A DNA stretch of 12,237 bases from an uncultured Lachnospiraceae bacterium (lineage in GTDB: Bacteria > Bacillota_A > Clostridia > Lachnospirales > Lachnospiraceae). Made by a program: the position numbers and the translations under genes. The stretch covers positions 1-12,237 of the forward strand of contig CAMYVI010000053.1 of the NCBI GenBank assembly GCA_947302185.1, read 5' to 3'. Positions 1 through 6,974 of the stretch are shown here, piece after piece. The notes below the pieces were generated by a model, which ran no database searches, was not told the origin of the DNA, and saw only the letters and a program-made list of their open reading frames with translations. The first letter of the stretch is position 1; every line of letters starts with the position of its first letter.

Positions 1-373
1 ACGGCTTGCTCCCGCATACTCCGTGTGAGAATGAGTGGGCGATCATATCGAACATGACGTTGAGCGATGAGTTTCCGCAGATAATAATCGAATCGGGATC
101 GACTTCCGACATTTCTCCCATAAGGCGCTTGGCTTCCGGGATGCCCGTAAGGATTCCGTAGTTTCTGCAGTCCGTTCCGGTCTCATCGTTAAAGTAAGCA
201 TCGGAATTCAGGACATTCATCATACCGTTGGAAAGTTCAAGCTGTGCTCTGGAAGGCTTCCCTCTTGACATATCCAGTTTAAGTTTCTTGGCTTTGACGG
301 CTTCGAATTTTCTCTCGAGAGCAGCAAGCTCTATTTCGAGTTCCTCACGACTCATGTCTCTGTATTTTCTCAT
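1..373 (-). CDS. Type-1d aspartate aminotransferase-like PLP enzyme, 5' part only
   Basis: This is the first 124 codons of a gene that runs off the left edge. The product begins MRKYRDMSREELEIELAALE. A charged helical N-terminus is followed by LDMSRGKPSRAQLELS (about residues 34-49), then RNYG and GIPEAKRLM, and IIICGNSSLNVMFDMIAHSF near the edge. This order matches the family with the Asp_aminotransf domain (aminotransferase class 1d, fold type I PLP enzymes), which transfers an amino group between aspartate and 2-oxoglutarate or related substrates in the cytoplasm. The catalytic PLP lysine lies beyond the window. The start is well supported: GAGGAGG sits 5 nt before the ATG. A consensus-like promoter lies at 549-577, giving a 5' untranslated region of about 170 nt. 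The gene is downstream of lacZ on the same strand but appears to be transcribed separately. Family assignment is from motif recognition; the exact substrate is not determined. Confidence 0.85.
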   Translation of the reverse strand, partial: MRKYRDMSREELEIELAALERKFEAVKAKKLKLDMSRGKPSRAQLELSNGMMNVLNSDAYFNDETGTDCRNYGILTGIPEAKRLMGEMSEVDPDSIIICGNSSLNVMFDMIAHSFSHGVCGSKP

Positions 374-428
374 AATATCCTCCTCACTACGGGCATGCGG
401 TATGTGTTTTCTGTGCATAAATGTGAGT

Positions 429-539
429 TCACAACAATAATTCCATGTTGGCTTTCTCCGGCGGAGACATGCTGCGAGCGGCTTCAGCCTTGGTCTCAGA
501 ATGCGGTCCGCCGGGCAAAAGTGCGAAGAATATGCCCAT
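429..539 (-). other. 36-codon ORF in the aminotransferase leader
   Basis: A short open frame (ATG at 539, TGA at 431-429) lies between the promoter and the aminotransferase start. Its product would be 36 residues: a hydrophobic start (MGIFFALLPGG), a charged and small-residue middle, and a C-terminus rich in Met and Leu. The predicted transcription start is only a few bases before this ATG, and no Shine-Dalgarno sequence precedes it, so translation would have to be essentially leaderless. It may be a leader peptide, part of a dispersed repeat, or a chance frame. I do not recognise it and assign no function. Confidence 0.2.
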
Positions 540-548
540 AGTAGCTAT

Positions 549-577
549 ATTTTACGTCAACAGACAAGTCGTGTCAA
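549..577 (-). promoter_or_regulatory. Sigma-A promoter for the aminotransferase gene
   Basis: On the minus strand TTGACA (577-572) is followed by a 17-nt spacer and TAAAAT (554-549). This is a consensus -35, ideal spacing and a good -10. Transcription would start near 542 and run into the aminotransferase at 373. Confidence 0.7.
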
Positions 578-592
578 TCTTTGTGATGGGCG

Positions 593-645
593 CCAGTCGG
601 GGACACACCAGTCGGGAACGCCAGTCGCGCGCCAATCGGGGACGG
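593..645. repeat. Degenerate direct-repeat cluster (CCAGTCGGGGA-like, four units)
   Basis: Four related units begin at 593, 608, 621 and 632, spaced 15, 13 and 11 bp apart: CCAGTCGGGGACA, CCAGTCGGGAACG, CCAGTCGCGCG and CCAATCGGGGACGG. The last unit is the left end of the perfect inverted repeat at 632-676, so the earlier three look like decayed half-copies of the same element. The cluster is intergenic, between the 3' end of lacZ and the aminotransferase promoter. Confidence 0.6.
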
Positions 646-676
646 TTCTTAATCGTTAAGAACCGTCCCCGATTGG
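632..676. repeat. Perfect 21-bp inverted repeat, REP-like palindrome
   Basis: Bases 632-652 (starting CCAATCGGGGACGG, ending TTCTTAA) are the exact reverse complement of 656-676, with only TCG between them. The left arm starts with the same GGGGACGG core seen in the direct repeats just before it. It lies 14 bp beyond the lacZ stop codon and could fold as a very stable RNA hairpin, protecting or ending the lacZ message. No T-run follows on either strand, so it is not a standard rho-independent terminator. A short GC-rich palindrome with degenerate neighbours fits a REP element of the type mobilised by RAYT (Y1 transposase) enzymes. No such transposase is in the window. Confidence 0.65.
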
Positions 677-689
677 TTATCCCCGATAA

Positions 690-3629
690 TCAGTGAGCCT
701 GTATCAGGAACCTGAGCTCGTAATCCTCTCTCGCCGAATACTGGTACTCCGGCATCACGCCCGGACCGCACGCCCCTGTGCCGATCCCCTGCTGGAAAGC
801 CTGCATCGTAACATAAGTACCCGTCCGAATCTCGTCGCTTCGATGACGCATAGTAAAGAGCGCTTTGTCCGTGTAAGGCTTGATCGCCAGCTCGAACGGC
901 CTGTCAACCGCCCTGAAAGTCACCACCGTCCGGCCGTCTGAGACGGACGCCACCGTACAGTCGCACCGGTTGCCGCTCTCCTGCGGCTTGATGTTCGGCT
1001 CGGTCATATCCGCCACGGTGCAGGACACCTCGCGGATCGGGAACTGCTCCTTCATATCACAGTAACTCTCACCCGCACGCCCGGTGTAAGTAACCTTATC
1101 GAATACCTCATCCAGCCGGAAACACTTACCGAAACGCGGCAATATCCCGTGACCGGATGTGCAATGAATCGTACTGGTCACAAGAATCCCCTCGGATGAG
1201 CCCTCGTAAACATCCGTGACCAGGAACTTCGCCTCCTTATTGGATATCTTAGTCACTACCTTGTACCCGTTGGAAGTCCTTTCGCTTGACAGCACCTCCT
1301 CCGTCTGCTCGAAATACGGCTCCATAGTGTTATGGAATGCCTGATCCACATCGTTATCCGTCGCCGCACGGTAGAGAAGTGTCGACTGTTCGGCGGAAAT
1401 CAGCGTATGTCCTCCGGGCAGCGCTAAGGCAAATGTTCCGTTTGCCACCACGCAGTCCTCCGTTATCTTTTTCGAGGCAGGCGCTCCGGGAACCTTCTCT
1501 GAAATCACGATCTGTTCCTCCGAGACGATCTTCCCGGTCTTCGTATCCTCGACCCTCACAATTGCGGAAAGATTTCCGTCAACAGTGCTTCCCAGCGGTA
1601 CTCTGCTCTTCACTCTGCCAAGAGGAGCCAGGGCGACCTTGAGGTTTGTCTCCGTGCCGTCATTCCACTGAAAGCTAAGATGATATCTGTGTCCTTCCGA
1701 AAATGCTGTCGTATTAAAGAACTCAAATACGTCCCCGGTCACATAGCTCACCCGGATCGGCCTGTAAATGAATCTGATGATCTCCGCCCCCGTCGAAGGC
1801 CTGCGGTCCGGATAGAACATACCGTCCACGCAGAAGTTTCCGTCGTGTTCCCACTCTCCGTGATCTCCTCCGTAGGTGTAACTGCCGTCGTCGTGAAGAA
1901 CGGCGTGATCCACCATCTCCCAGACGCATCCGCCCATCAGATTATCGTAATTATAAATCTCCTGCCAGTAGGCTTCGGTGTTGCCGGGACCGACGCCCAT
2001 CGCATGCGCGTATTCGCACATGAAATACGGCCGGTCATTGAGACGTTTCTGCTTTCTCCTGTGCTCTCCCACGTCGTGGACCATCTGCACGCTCGGATAC
2101 ATCTCGCTTCCCACGTCATAAGCCTGTCTCTTGCAGTGAATTGCGCTCTCATAGTGAACGGGTATCGCCGACTGAGCCCTCAGATAGTCGTACATCACAT
2201 CCGTGTTGTGATATCCGCCCGCCTCATTTCCGAGCGACCACATGACGATGCATGTATTGGCGTGCATCTTGTCGCGCTGGTAGAGTCTCGTGATGCGGTC
2301 CAGATATCTCGGCTCCCATTTCGGATCGTCGCTGATGGAATTATATGTAGGAGGCAGCTGATGGGCAAATGTACCGTGCGTCTCCAGATCATTCTCATCC
2401 ACGATATAAATTCCGAGCTCATCAGCCAGCTCAAGAAGCAGCGGATCCGGAGGATAATGAGACGTGCGGATGGTATCAATATTGAATTCTTTGCACAACT
2501 TCACGTCTCTCTCGATCTCGTCCGGGGTCAGCGTATAGCCGTTAGTCGGGCTCGTGTCGTGATGGTTGACTCCGTGGAACTTGATCTTATGTCCGTTCAG
2601 ATAAAATACATCTCTGTGTATCTTCACGGACTTGAAACCGATTCTCTCCTTCACGCAGGATGTCTGCGTCTCGAAATAAACATCATATAAGACGGGATCC
2701 TCGGCATTCCACTCCGTAACTTCCAGATCTTCAAATGTGACCGAAGCAAACTTCCCCTGTGTCTGCACAGTCTCGTTCCTTACGAGACCATTTCCCTCCA
2801 ACGTGAATGTCACAGAGGTCTCGGACAGGGTCTTTGCCGTAAGTGTCAGACTGTACCTTCCCCCCGCTTTTTTCGTGACCGCCTTAATATCCCAGAAATC
2901 TCCGGAATCGGAGACTCTCAGAAGAACATCACGGAAAATGCCGTTGTTCCGGAACATATCCTGACACTCCAGGTAGGTGCCGTTGCACCAGCGATGAACA
3001 ACGGCAACAAGCTCATTTTCACCTTTTTCGAGATACTCCGTAAGATCAAATTCCGCAGTGTTGTGAGCTCCTTCGGAATAGCCGACAAATGACCCGTTCA
3101 CATACAGATCAAGACAGCTCGCAACCCCCAAAAAGGAAATAACATAATTTTTATCCGTGTCCTCAATATCAATTTTTTTACGGTAGACACCCACAAAGTT
3201 GTATTGTTCTCCCGGATCCTTGCGACGCATCTTTAGGGCCTGGTCCACGCCGATCCACGAAAAAACCTTGCCGACCTTTTCCTCAGCCGGAATGACGGGC
3301 GGATCGTAAGGGAACTGATATCGTATATTGACATAGAAAGGATGGTCATAGCCTCTGAACTGCCAGCATGACGGGACATCAATGGTATCGAACCTGACCG
3401 AATCCGTCTCCAGCACATCCGGCAGTTCGGCAGGTCTCGGGTAGAACTTGAAATCCCAGTCGCCGTTCAGGCACATGACTTTCTCTGAACGATAACGCTT
3501 TTCTTTAGGCAGAACTTTATCAGCTTCTGTTCTGGACGGATACGGAATAAAGTAAGACCGTCCTTCAAGCTTATTCAGCTCGAACGTATCAAAATCACAA
3601 TAGTTCGTCTTATTAAGATAGTATTTCAT
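690..3629 (-). CDS. lacZ: Beta-galactosidase, glycoside hydrolase family 2
   Basis: A 979-aa cytoplasmic GH2 enzyme (E. coli LacZ has 1024) that would hydrolyse terminal beta-galactosides such as lactose. Approximate layout: jelly-roll sugar-binding domain 40-240 (with CQDMFRNNGIFRDV at 222-235), Ig-like domain 245-335, TIM barrel 337-630, second Ig-like domain, then the C-terminal beta-sandwich to 979. The acid/base glutamate is E469 in WSLGNEAGG and the nucleophile is E539 in MCEYAHAMG. H356/H357 (GVNHHD), H391 (RTSHYP) and W570 are other active-site residues typical of the family. There is no signal peptide. The start at 3629 is chosen because AAGGAG lies 6 nt upstream and the product begins at the usual place; the frame stays open to 3872 but that extension has no family resemblance and overlaps the promoter. 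No permease or LacI-type regulator is adjacent. True substrate preference (lactose or other galactosides) is not visible. Confidence 0.93.
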   Translation of the reverse strand: MKYYLNKTNYCDFDTFELNKLEGRSYFIPYPSRTEADKVLPKEKRYRSEKVMCLNGDWDFKFYPRPAELPDVLETDSVRFDTIDVPSCWQFRGYDHPFYVNIRYQFPYDPPVIPAEEKVGKVFSWIGVDQALKMRRKDPGEQYNFVGVYRKKIDIEDTDKNYVISFLGVASCLDLYVNGSFVGYSEGAHNTAEFDLTEYLEKGENELVAVVHRWCNGTYLECQDMFRNNGIFRDVLLRVSDSGDFWDIKAVTKKAGGRYSLTLTAKTLSETSVTFTLEGNGLVRNETVQTQGKFASVTFEDLEVTEWNAEDPVLYDVYFETQTSCVKERIGFKSVKIHRDVFYLNGHKIKFHGVNHHDTSPTNGYTLTPDEIERDVKLCKEFNIDTIRTSHYPPDPLLLELADELGIYIVDENDLETHGTFAHQLPPTYNSISDDPKWEPRYLDRITRLYQRDKMHANTCIVMWSLGNEAGGYHNTDVMYDYLRAQSAIPVHYESAIHCKRQAYDVGSEMYPSVQMVHDVGEHRRKQKRLNDRPYFMCEYAHAMGVGPGNTEAYWQEIYNYDNLMGGCVWEMVDHAVLHDDGSYTYGGDHGEWEHDGNFCVDGMFYPDRRPSTGAEIIRFIYRPIRVSYVTGDVFEFFNTTAFSEGHRYHLSFQWNDGTETNLKVALAPLGRVKSRVPLGSTVDGNLSAIVRVEDTKTGKIVSEEQIVISEKVPGAPASKKITEDCVVANGTFALALPGGHTLISAEQSTLLYRAATDNDVDQAFHNTMEPYFEQTEEVLSSERTSNGYKVVTKISNKEAKFLVTDVYEGSSEGILVTSTIHCTSGHGILPRFGKCFRLDEVFDKVTYTGRAGESYCDMKEQFPIREVSCTVADMTEPNIKPQESGNRCDCTVASVSDGRTVVTFRAVDRPFELAIKPYTDKALFTMRHRSDEIRTGTYVTMQAFQQGIGTGACGPGVMPEYQYSAREDYELRFLIQAH

Positions 3630-3675
3630 GGCTTTCTCCTTAAGCTGTCTTGAACGCAACATCATGTATGAAAAA

Positions 3676-3692
3676 TGTGATTCTTTTTCACA
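3676..3692. promoter_or_regulatory. Candidate repressor operator at the lacZ start site
   Basis: TGTGA (3676-3680) and TCACA (3688-3692) form an inverted repeat separated by 7 bp. It lies directly downstream of the lacZ -10 box, at about +8 to +24 of the predicted transcript, a position typical of repressor operators. The half-site resembles CRP, but CRP sites have a 6-bp centre and the position does not fit activation. The regulator is unknown. Confidence 0.35.
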
Positions 3693-3705
3693 CATCCCAC
3701 TAAAT

Positions 3706-3733
3706 ATAATATACCATAATGAGCGTCCTGAAA
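3706..3733 (-). promoter_or_regulatory. Probable lacZ promoter with weak -35
   Basis: On the minus strand TTTCAG (3733-3728), a 16-nt spacer and TATTAT (3711-3706) precede lacZ; an overlapping TATATT at 3713-3708 is an alternative -10. The -35 is poor, which suggests low basal activity or need for an activator. The predicted 5' UTR is about 70 nt. Confidence 0.45.
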
Positions 3734-3795
3734 TACACGGGTTTTGATTTCCGATGCAGATTTCCGTTAACATTAAGCGGATGGGACACTTACGG

Positions 3796-3824
3796 TTGAC
3801 ACTTTCATTTTTCTTTCCTATACT
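3796..3824 (+). promoter_or_regulatory. Strong sigma-A promoter of the methyltransferase operon
   Basis: TTGACA (3796-3801), a 17-nt spacer and TATACT (3819-3824) form a near-consensus vegetative promoter. Transcription would start around 3831, leaving a leader of almost 200 nt with two 59-bp repeats before the methyltransferase start at 4028. It is divergent from the lacZ promoter, with about 60 bp between the two -35 boxes. Confidence 0.75.
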
Positions 3825-3852
3825 AAAACAACAATTCATCAAATAACGAACG

Positions 3853-3960
3853 TCACCTTGCGCGCATATCACAGACTTGCGTCACGAGGATTGCGCTATG
3901 AATACGAATGTTCACCTTGCGCGTATATCACAGACTTGCGTCACGAGGATTGCGCTATGA
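3853..3960 (+). repeat. Tandem 59-bp duplication in the operon leader
   Basis: A 49-bp core (3853-3901 and 3912-3960) is repeated at a 59-bp period with one C/T difference. The linking bases are also similar (ACGAACG versus ACGAATGT). Each copy contains GAGGA followed 7 nt later by an ATG that overlaps a TGA as ATGA. The repeats lie in the leader downstream of the promoter at 3796-3824. Confidence 0.85.
3898..3960 (+). other. 20-codon upstream ORF made from the leader repeat
   Basis: The ATG at 3898-3900 has GAGGA 7 nt upstream and opens a 20-aa frame, MNTNVHLARISQTCVTRIAL, ending at TGA 3958-3960. That stop overlaps another ATG (3957) which would encode the 6-aa MRNKIM, also preceded by GAGGA. 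The arrangement resembles translationally coupled leader peptides. The equivalent frame in the first repeat copy has no start codon. Translation is plausible because of the ribosome site, but nothing shows a function. Confidence 0.3.
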
Positions 3961-4027
3961 GGAATAAAATCATGTAATACCGTGCTTACGCACTCCCACA
4001 ATCCTGTTATAGTATGGAGGCACATTT

Positions 4028-4888
4028 ATGTGGATAGCCGATGACTGGAAAGATTATAAAGTATTAGACACATCGAACGGGGAAAAGCTCGAGAGATGGG
4101 GAGACTTCACCCTGATCAGGCCGGACCCGCAGGTCATCTGGCAGACAGATAAGACTCACAAAGGCTGGAAGAATCCTAACGGTCATTACCATCGAAGCAC
4201 CAAGGGCGGCGGAAGCTGGGAGTTTTTCGATCTGCCGAAGACATGGCAGATCACATACGGAGATCTTGTCTTCAACCTGAAGCCCTTCAGTTTCAAGCAC
4301 ACAGGTCTGTTCCCGGAGCAGGCTGCCAACTGGGACTGGTTCGGGAAACTGATCCGGGAAGCGGGACGTCCGGTCAAAGTCCTGAACCTTTTTGCCTACA
4401 CCGGCGGAGCGACTTGCGCGGCTCTCGCAGCAGGTGCATCCGTCACACACGTCGATGCTTCCAAGGGTATGGTAACATGGGCTAAGGAAAATGCCGAAAG
4501 CTCACATCTTGCGGATTGTCCCGTGAGATGGCTCGTGGATGACTGTACGAAATTTGTCCAGCGGGAAATTCGCCGCGGAAACAAATACGACGCCGTCATT
4601 ATGGATCCGCCCTCATACGGCCGTGGTCCGAAAGGCGAGATATGGAAAATCGAGGAGACCATTTACCCGCTGCTCCTGCTCTGCAGAGAGCTTCTATCCG
4701 ACGAGCCGCTGTTCTTCCTGCTGAATTCCTATACGACCGGCCTGCAGCCCGGCGTACTGACCTACATGCTGAAGACAGCCGTTGCAGCGGATTCGAAAGC
4801 AATTGTGGAATCCGATGAAATCGGACTTCCGATAGAGAACACGAATCTTGTGCTGCCGTGCGGCTGCGCAGGCAGAGTTACATTTTAA
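4028..4888 (+). CDS. Class I SAM-dependent methyltransferase, RlmI-like
   Basis: A 286-aa cytoplasmic methyltransferase of the Methyltrans_SAM type (relatives include RlmI, which makes m5C in 23S rRNA). Residues 1-90 form a family-specific N-terminal region including DPQVIWQT and the DLVFNLKPFSFKHTGLFPEQ segment. The Rossmann core begins with motif I NLFAYTGG (120-127), followed by the SAM-ribose acidic residue D143 in HVDAS, DD at 171-172, and motif IV DPPSYGRG (193-200). The N-terminal PUA domain found in full-length RlmI (about 396 aa) is absent, so the RNA target may differ. The start has GGAGG 7 nt upstream. It is the first gene of the operon driven from 3796-3824. Substrate (rRNA or another RNA) is inferred from the family only. 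Confidence 0.88.
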   Translation: MWIADDWKDYKVLDTSNGEKLERWGDFTLIRPDPQVIWQTDKTHKGWKNPNGHYHRSTKGGGSWEFFDLPKTWQITYGDLVFNLKPFSFKHTGLFPEQAANWDWFGKLIREAGRPVKVLNLFAYTGGATCAALAAGASVTHVDASKGMVTWAKENAESSHLADCPVRWLVDDCTKFVQREIRRGNKYDAVIMDPPSYGRGPKGEIWKIEETIYPLLLLCRELLSDEPLFFLLNSYTTGLQPGVLTYMLKTAVAADSKAIVESDEIGLPIENTNLVLPCGCAGRVTF

Positions 4889-4938
4889 TCTATGACGCAG
4901 AATTCCCGCAGCTTAAGGCGCGGGAGGAATGCGCAAAT

Positions 4939-5004
4939 TCAAGAACGCCTCGGCGTTCTTGACGCGACATGCGCGGGGCGGCAAGAGCACCGAAGCATTC
5001 TTGA
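4939..5004 (+). repeat. Hairpin with a degenerate second copy ahead of the BMP gene
   Basis: Bases 4939-4949 (TCAAGAACGCC) and 4952-4962 (GGCGTTCTTGA) form an 11-bp stem around TC. A related segment starts at 4983, a 42-bp period, and its end (4990-5004, CCGAAGCATTCTTGA) could also pair with 4939-4953 at 13 of 15 positions. The left arm therefore has two competing partners. No T-run follows the near stem, so it is not a plain terminator. It lies between the methyltransferase and the chosen BMP start. Confidence 0.5.
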
Positions 5005-5027
5005 TGAGAAAGGACCGTATTCGACCT

Positions 5028-6974
5028 ATGAATGAAGAATATAAATCCGCAAAACAGATGGGAGAAAGAGCTCGCAGGAACGCGATGCTGAAAGGCCGCA
5101 ATCCCTATCTACCGGCGCTGGATGACATTATCTCCAGACAGGATATCGCCGGCGAAATCGAGCTGGGCCTGCACGAGATCCCTCTGTCGCTATTTGCAGG
5201 AACCAGAATGAAAGGCAGACAGAATTCCTTCGCCGATAATTTCATGCCTCTGTTGGCGGAAAATACCGAATTCGCCGTCAAATGGACCAGTCTCTACGAA
5301 TACCAGATAAACGAAGGTATCTCGGACGCGATCGTCGCCTATGAATACATGAATCACTTTTACGTGGAAGAAGGCAATAAGCGCGTTTCCGTTCTGAAAT
5401 ATCTGAAATCATATTCGATTCCTGCGGTTGTAACACGAATTCTGCCCAAAAAGACCGACGACAAACAGATCCGGATCTATTACGAATACCTGCCGTTTTA
5501 TGATGTTACAGGGCTGTTCGGATTTGTCTTTTCGGAGCCGGGCTGCTATGAACGGCTCGCCGCACAGCTCGGTCAGAATCTTGAAACGCCCTGGCCCAAG
5601 CAGCTGCTTTCCGATTTTAAGGATGCATTCGACAAATTTTCCCGCATCTTCGACACAAAAGGCGGCCGCAGCGGACTGCGCGCCGAAGATGCATTCCTGA
5701 TCTACCTTACCATGTTCCCGCTGGACAGGCTTCTCTCAATCACAGACGACAGATTGAGCAAACACTTAGACAGAATGTGGAACGAATTTCTGACAGAGAC
5801 CGGCGAATCAAAGATCACACTGGTCGAAGATCCGAAAATCATAGATCCGAAAGCCGGCACTCTGAGCGAAGACCGTGTCGCAAAATTCATGTTGGCAAGG
5901 CCCATTTACTCCAGGACCAGACCTCTGAAACTTGCTTTCATTCACGAGAAAAATGAAACTAACTCAAGCTGGGTCTACGGTCACGAGCTCGGCCGTAATT
6001 CACTCACCGAGTACTTTGGAGATCTGGTCGACAGCATCCGTCTTGAGGATGTTGAGACAGACAAAGCATTTGATAACGCCATTGCGGCAGCCATCGCAGA
6101 CCGGGATGACGTCGTTTTCACGACATCGGCTTCCCTCATGAGCCGGACACTGCGCGCCGCGGTAGAATATCCGAAAATCAAGTTCCTGAACTGTTCTGCG
6201 AACCTTCAGGTCAACGCCGTAAGAAGCTACGCCGTGCGAATGTACGAAGCCAAGTTCCTGATGGGCGCTCTTGCGGCAAGCCTGGCCGACGACCACAAAA
6301 CCGGCTACTTTGCCGGATATCCGATATACGGAACAGTCGCGGAGATCAATGCATTTGCCATCGGAGCAGGAATGGTCGATCCGAGATGCAAGGTCTACCT
6401 CAAGTGGAGTTCTATGGATGACGGCGCGTGGGAACAGGAATTTGCCCGCGAAGGAATATCCGTCATTTCCGCAAGTGATTTCATACGTCCGAACGACCCG
6501 GACCACATTCACGGAGTATACCGTCTGAATGCAGACGGCAGCCGCACGCAGTTCGCAGCCGTCATGCCGGACTGGGGACGCTACTACGCGCTGATTGTTG
6601 AGAGCATCCTGAGCGGCAGCTATGAAGCGCGTGCAGTTACAAAAAAAGACAGGGCGCTAAATTACTGGTACGGTATGTCCCAGGGCGTCATCGACGTGAT
6701 GTGCTCGAAGTCGCTTCCGTATAATACATTGAAAATGGTCAATACGCTGAAGCGCGGCATCATAAACGGCCATCTGCATCCTTTCGACGGTGAACTGCAC
6801 TGTCAGAACGGAATCATTCACGGGGCAGACGATCCGCGTCTCTCCAACGAGGAGATTCTGCAGATGGACTGGCTCGCCGACAATGTGGTCGGTTCCATCC
6901 CGAAAATCACCGAAGTGCATGACGATGCGAAAAAGAATGTTTCCGTGGCCGGTGTCAGGGAAGCTAAGGAATAA
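5028..6974 (+). CDS. BMP-family (PBP1-type) ligand-binding protein without export signal
   Basis: A 648-aa protein in two parts. The N-terminal half (1-295) begins MNEEYKSAKQMGERARR and contains LGLHEIPLSLFAGT (47-59) and VEEGNKRVSVLKYL (113-126), which resembles the GNRRV-type motif of ParB/Srx-like domains. The C-terminal half (about 298-600) is a Bmp/PnrA-like periplasmic-binding-protein fold, with RPLKLAFIHEKNETNSSWVYGHELGR, DVVFTTSAS, TGYFAGYPIYGTVAEINAFAIGA and the PDWGRYY region. Relatives bind nucleosides or similar ligands for ABC importers, but this one has no signal peptide, no lipobox and no ABC transporter gene nearby, so it may act inside the cell as a sensor. Start choice: the frame opens at ATG 4929 and ATG 5004, but homologous proteins begin around MNEEY; the 5028 ATG has only a distant GAAAGGA (13 nt), while GGGAGGA is almost touching ATG 4929. 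The start is therefore uncertain. The last 60 bp are duplicated downstream. Confidence 0.82.
   Translation: MNEEYKSAKQMGERARRNAMLKGRNPYLPALDDIISRQDIAGEIELGLHEIPLSLFAGTRMKGRQNSFADNFMPLLAENTEFAVKWTSLYEYQINEGISDAIVAYEYMNHFYVEEGNKRVSVLKYLKSYSIPAVVTRILPKKTDDKQIRIYYEYLPFYDVTGLFGFVFSEPGCYERLAAQLGQNLETPWPKQLLSDFKDAFDKFSRIFDTKGGRSGLRAEDAFLIYLTMFPLDRLLSITDDRLSKHLDRMWNEFLTETGESKITLVEDPKIIDPKAGTLSEDRVAKFMLARPIYSRTRPLKLAFIHEKNETNSSWVYGHELGRNSLTEYFGDLVDSIRLEDVETDKAFDNAIAAAIADRDDVVFTTSASLMSRTLRAAVEYPKIKFLNCSANLQVNAVRSYAVRMYEAKFLMGALAASLADDHKTGYFAGYPIYGTVAEINAFAIGAGMVDPRCKVYLKWSSMDDGAWEQEFAREGISVISASDFIRPNDPDHIHGVYRLNADGSRTQFAAVMPDWGRYYALIVESILSGSYEARAVTKKDRALNYWYGMSQGVIDVMCSKSLPYNTLKMVNTLKRGIINGHLHPFDGELHCQNGIIHGADDPRLSNEEILQMDWLADNVVGSIPKITEVHDDAKKNVSVAGVREAKE

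Noticed and set aside
632..676. Rho-independent terminator for lacZ
   Set aside because: The stem is excellent but no T-run follows on the minus strand; a REP-like element explains it better.
1680..2690. A 336-codon open frame on the plus strand
   Set aside because: It is antisense to the catalytic domain of the galactosidase, has no ribosome site and no recognisable motifs; the minus-strand product shows all GH2 catalytic residues.
3676..3692. Classical CRP site
   Set aside because: Centre is 7 bp instead of 6 and the site lies downstream of the start of transcription; the host also looks like a Clostridia-type Gram-positive.
3757..3780. Near-palindrome CCGTTAACATTAAGCGG upstream of the methyltransferase promoter
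   Set aside because: Arms need a one-base gap to pair and no regulator context exists; too weak to list as an operator.
3630..3872. 81-codon N-terminal extension of the galactosidase frame
   Set aside because: It overlaps the promoter and lacks family similarity; AAGGAG fits the start at 3629.
3853..3960. CRISPR array
   Set aside because: Only two copies with 10-bp links, and the short ORF/ribosome-site content explains them as a tandem duplication.
4929..5027. Start of the BMP gene at ATG 4929 or 5004
   Set aside because: The extra residues contain the hairpin and repeat and do not match family N-termini; GGGAGGA is too close to 4929. Not excluded, so the start is marked uncertain.
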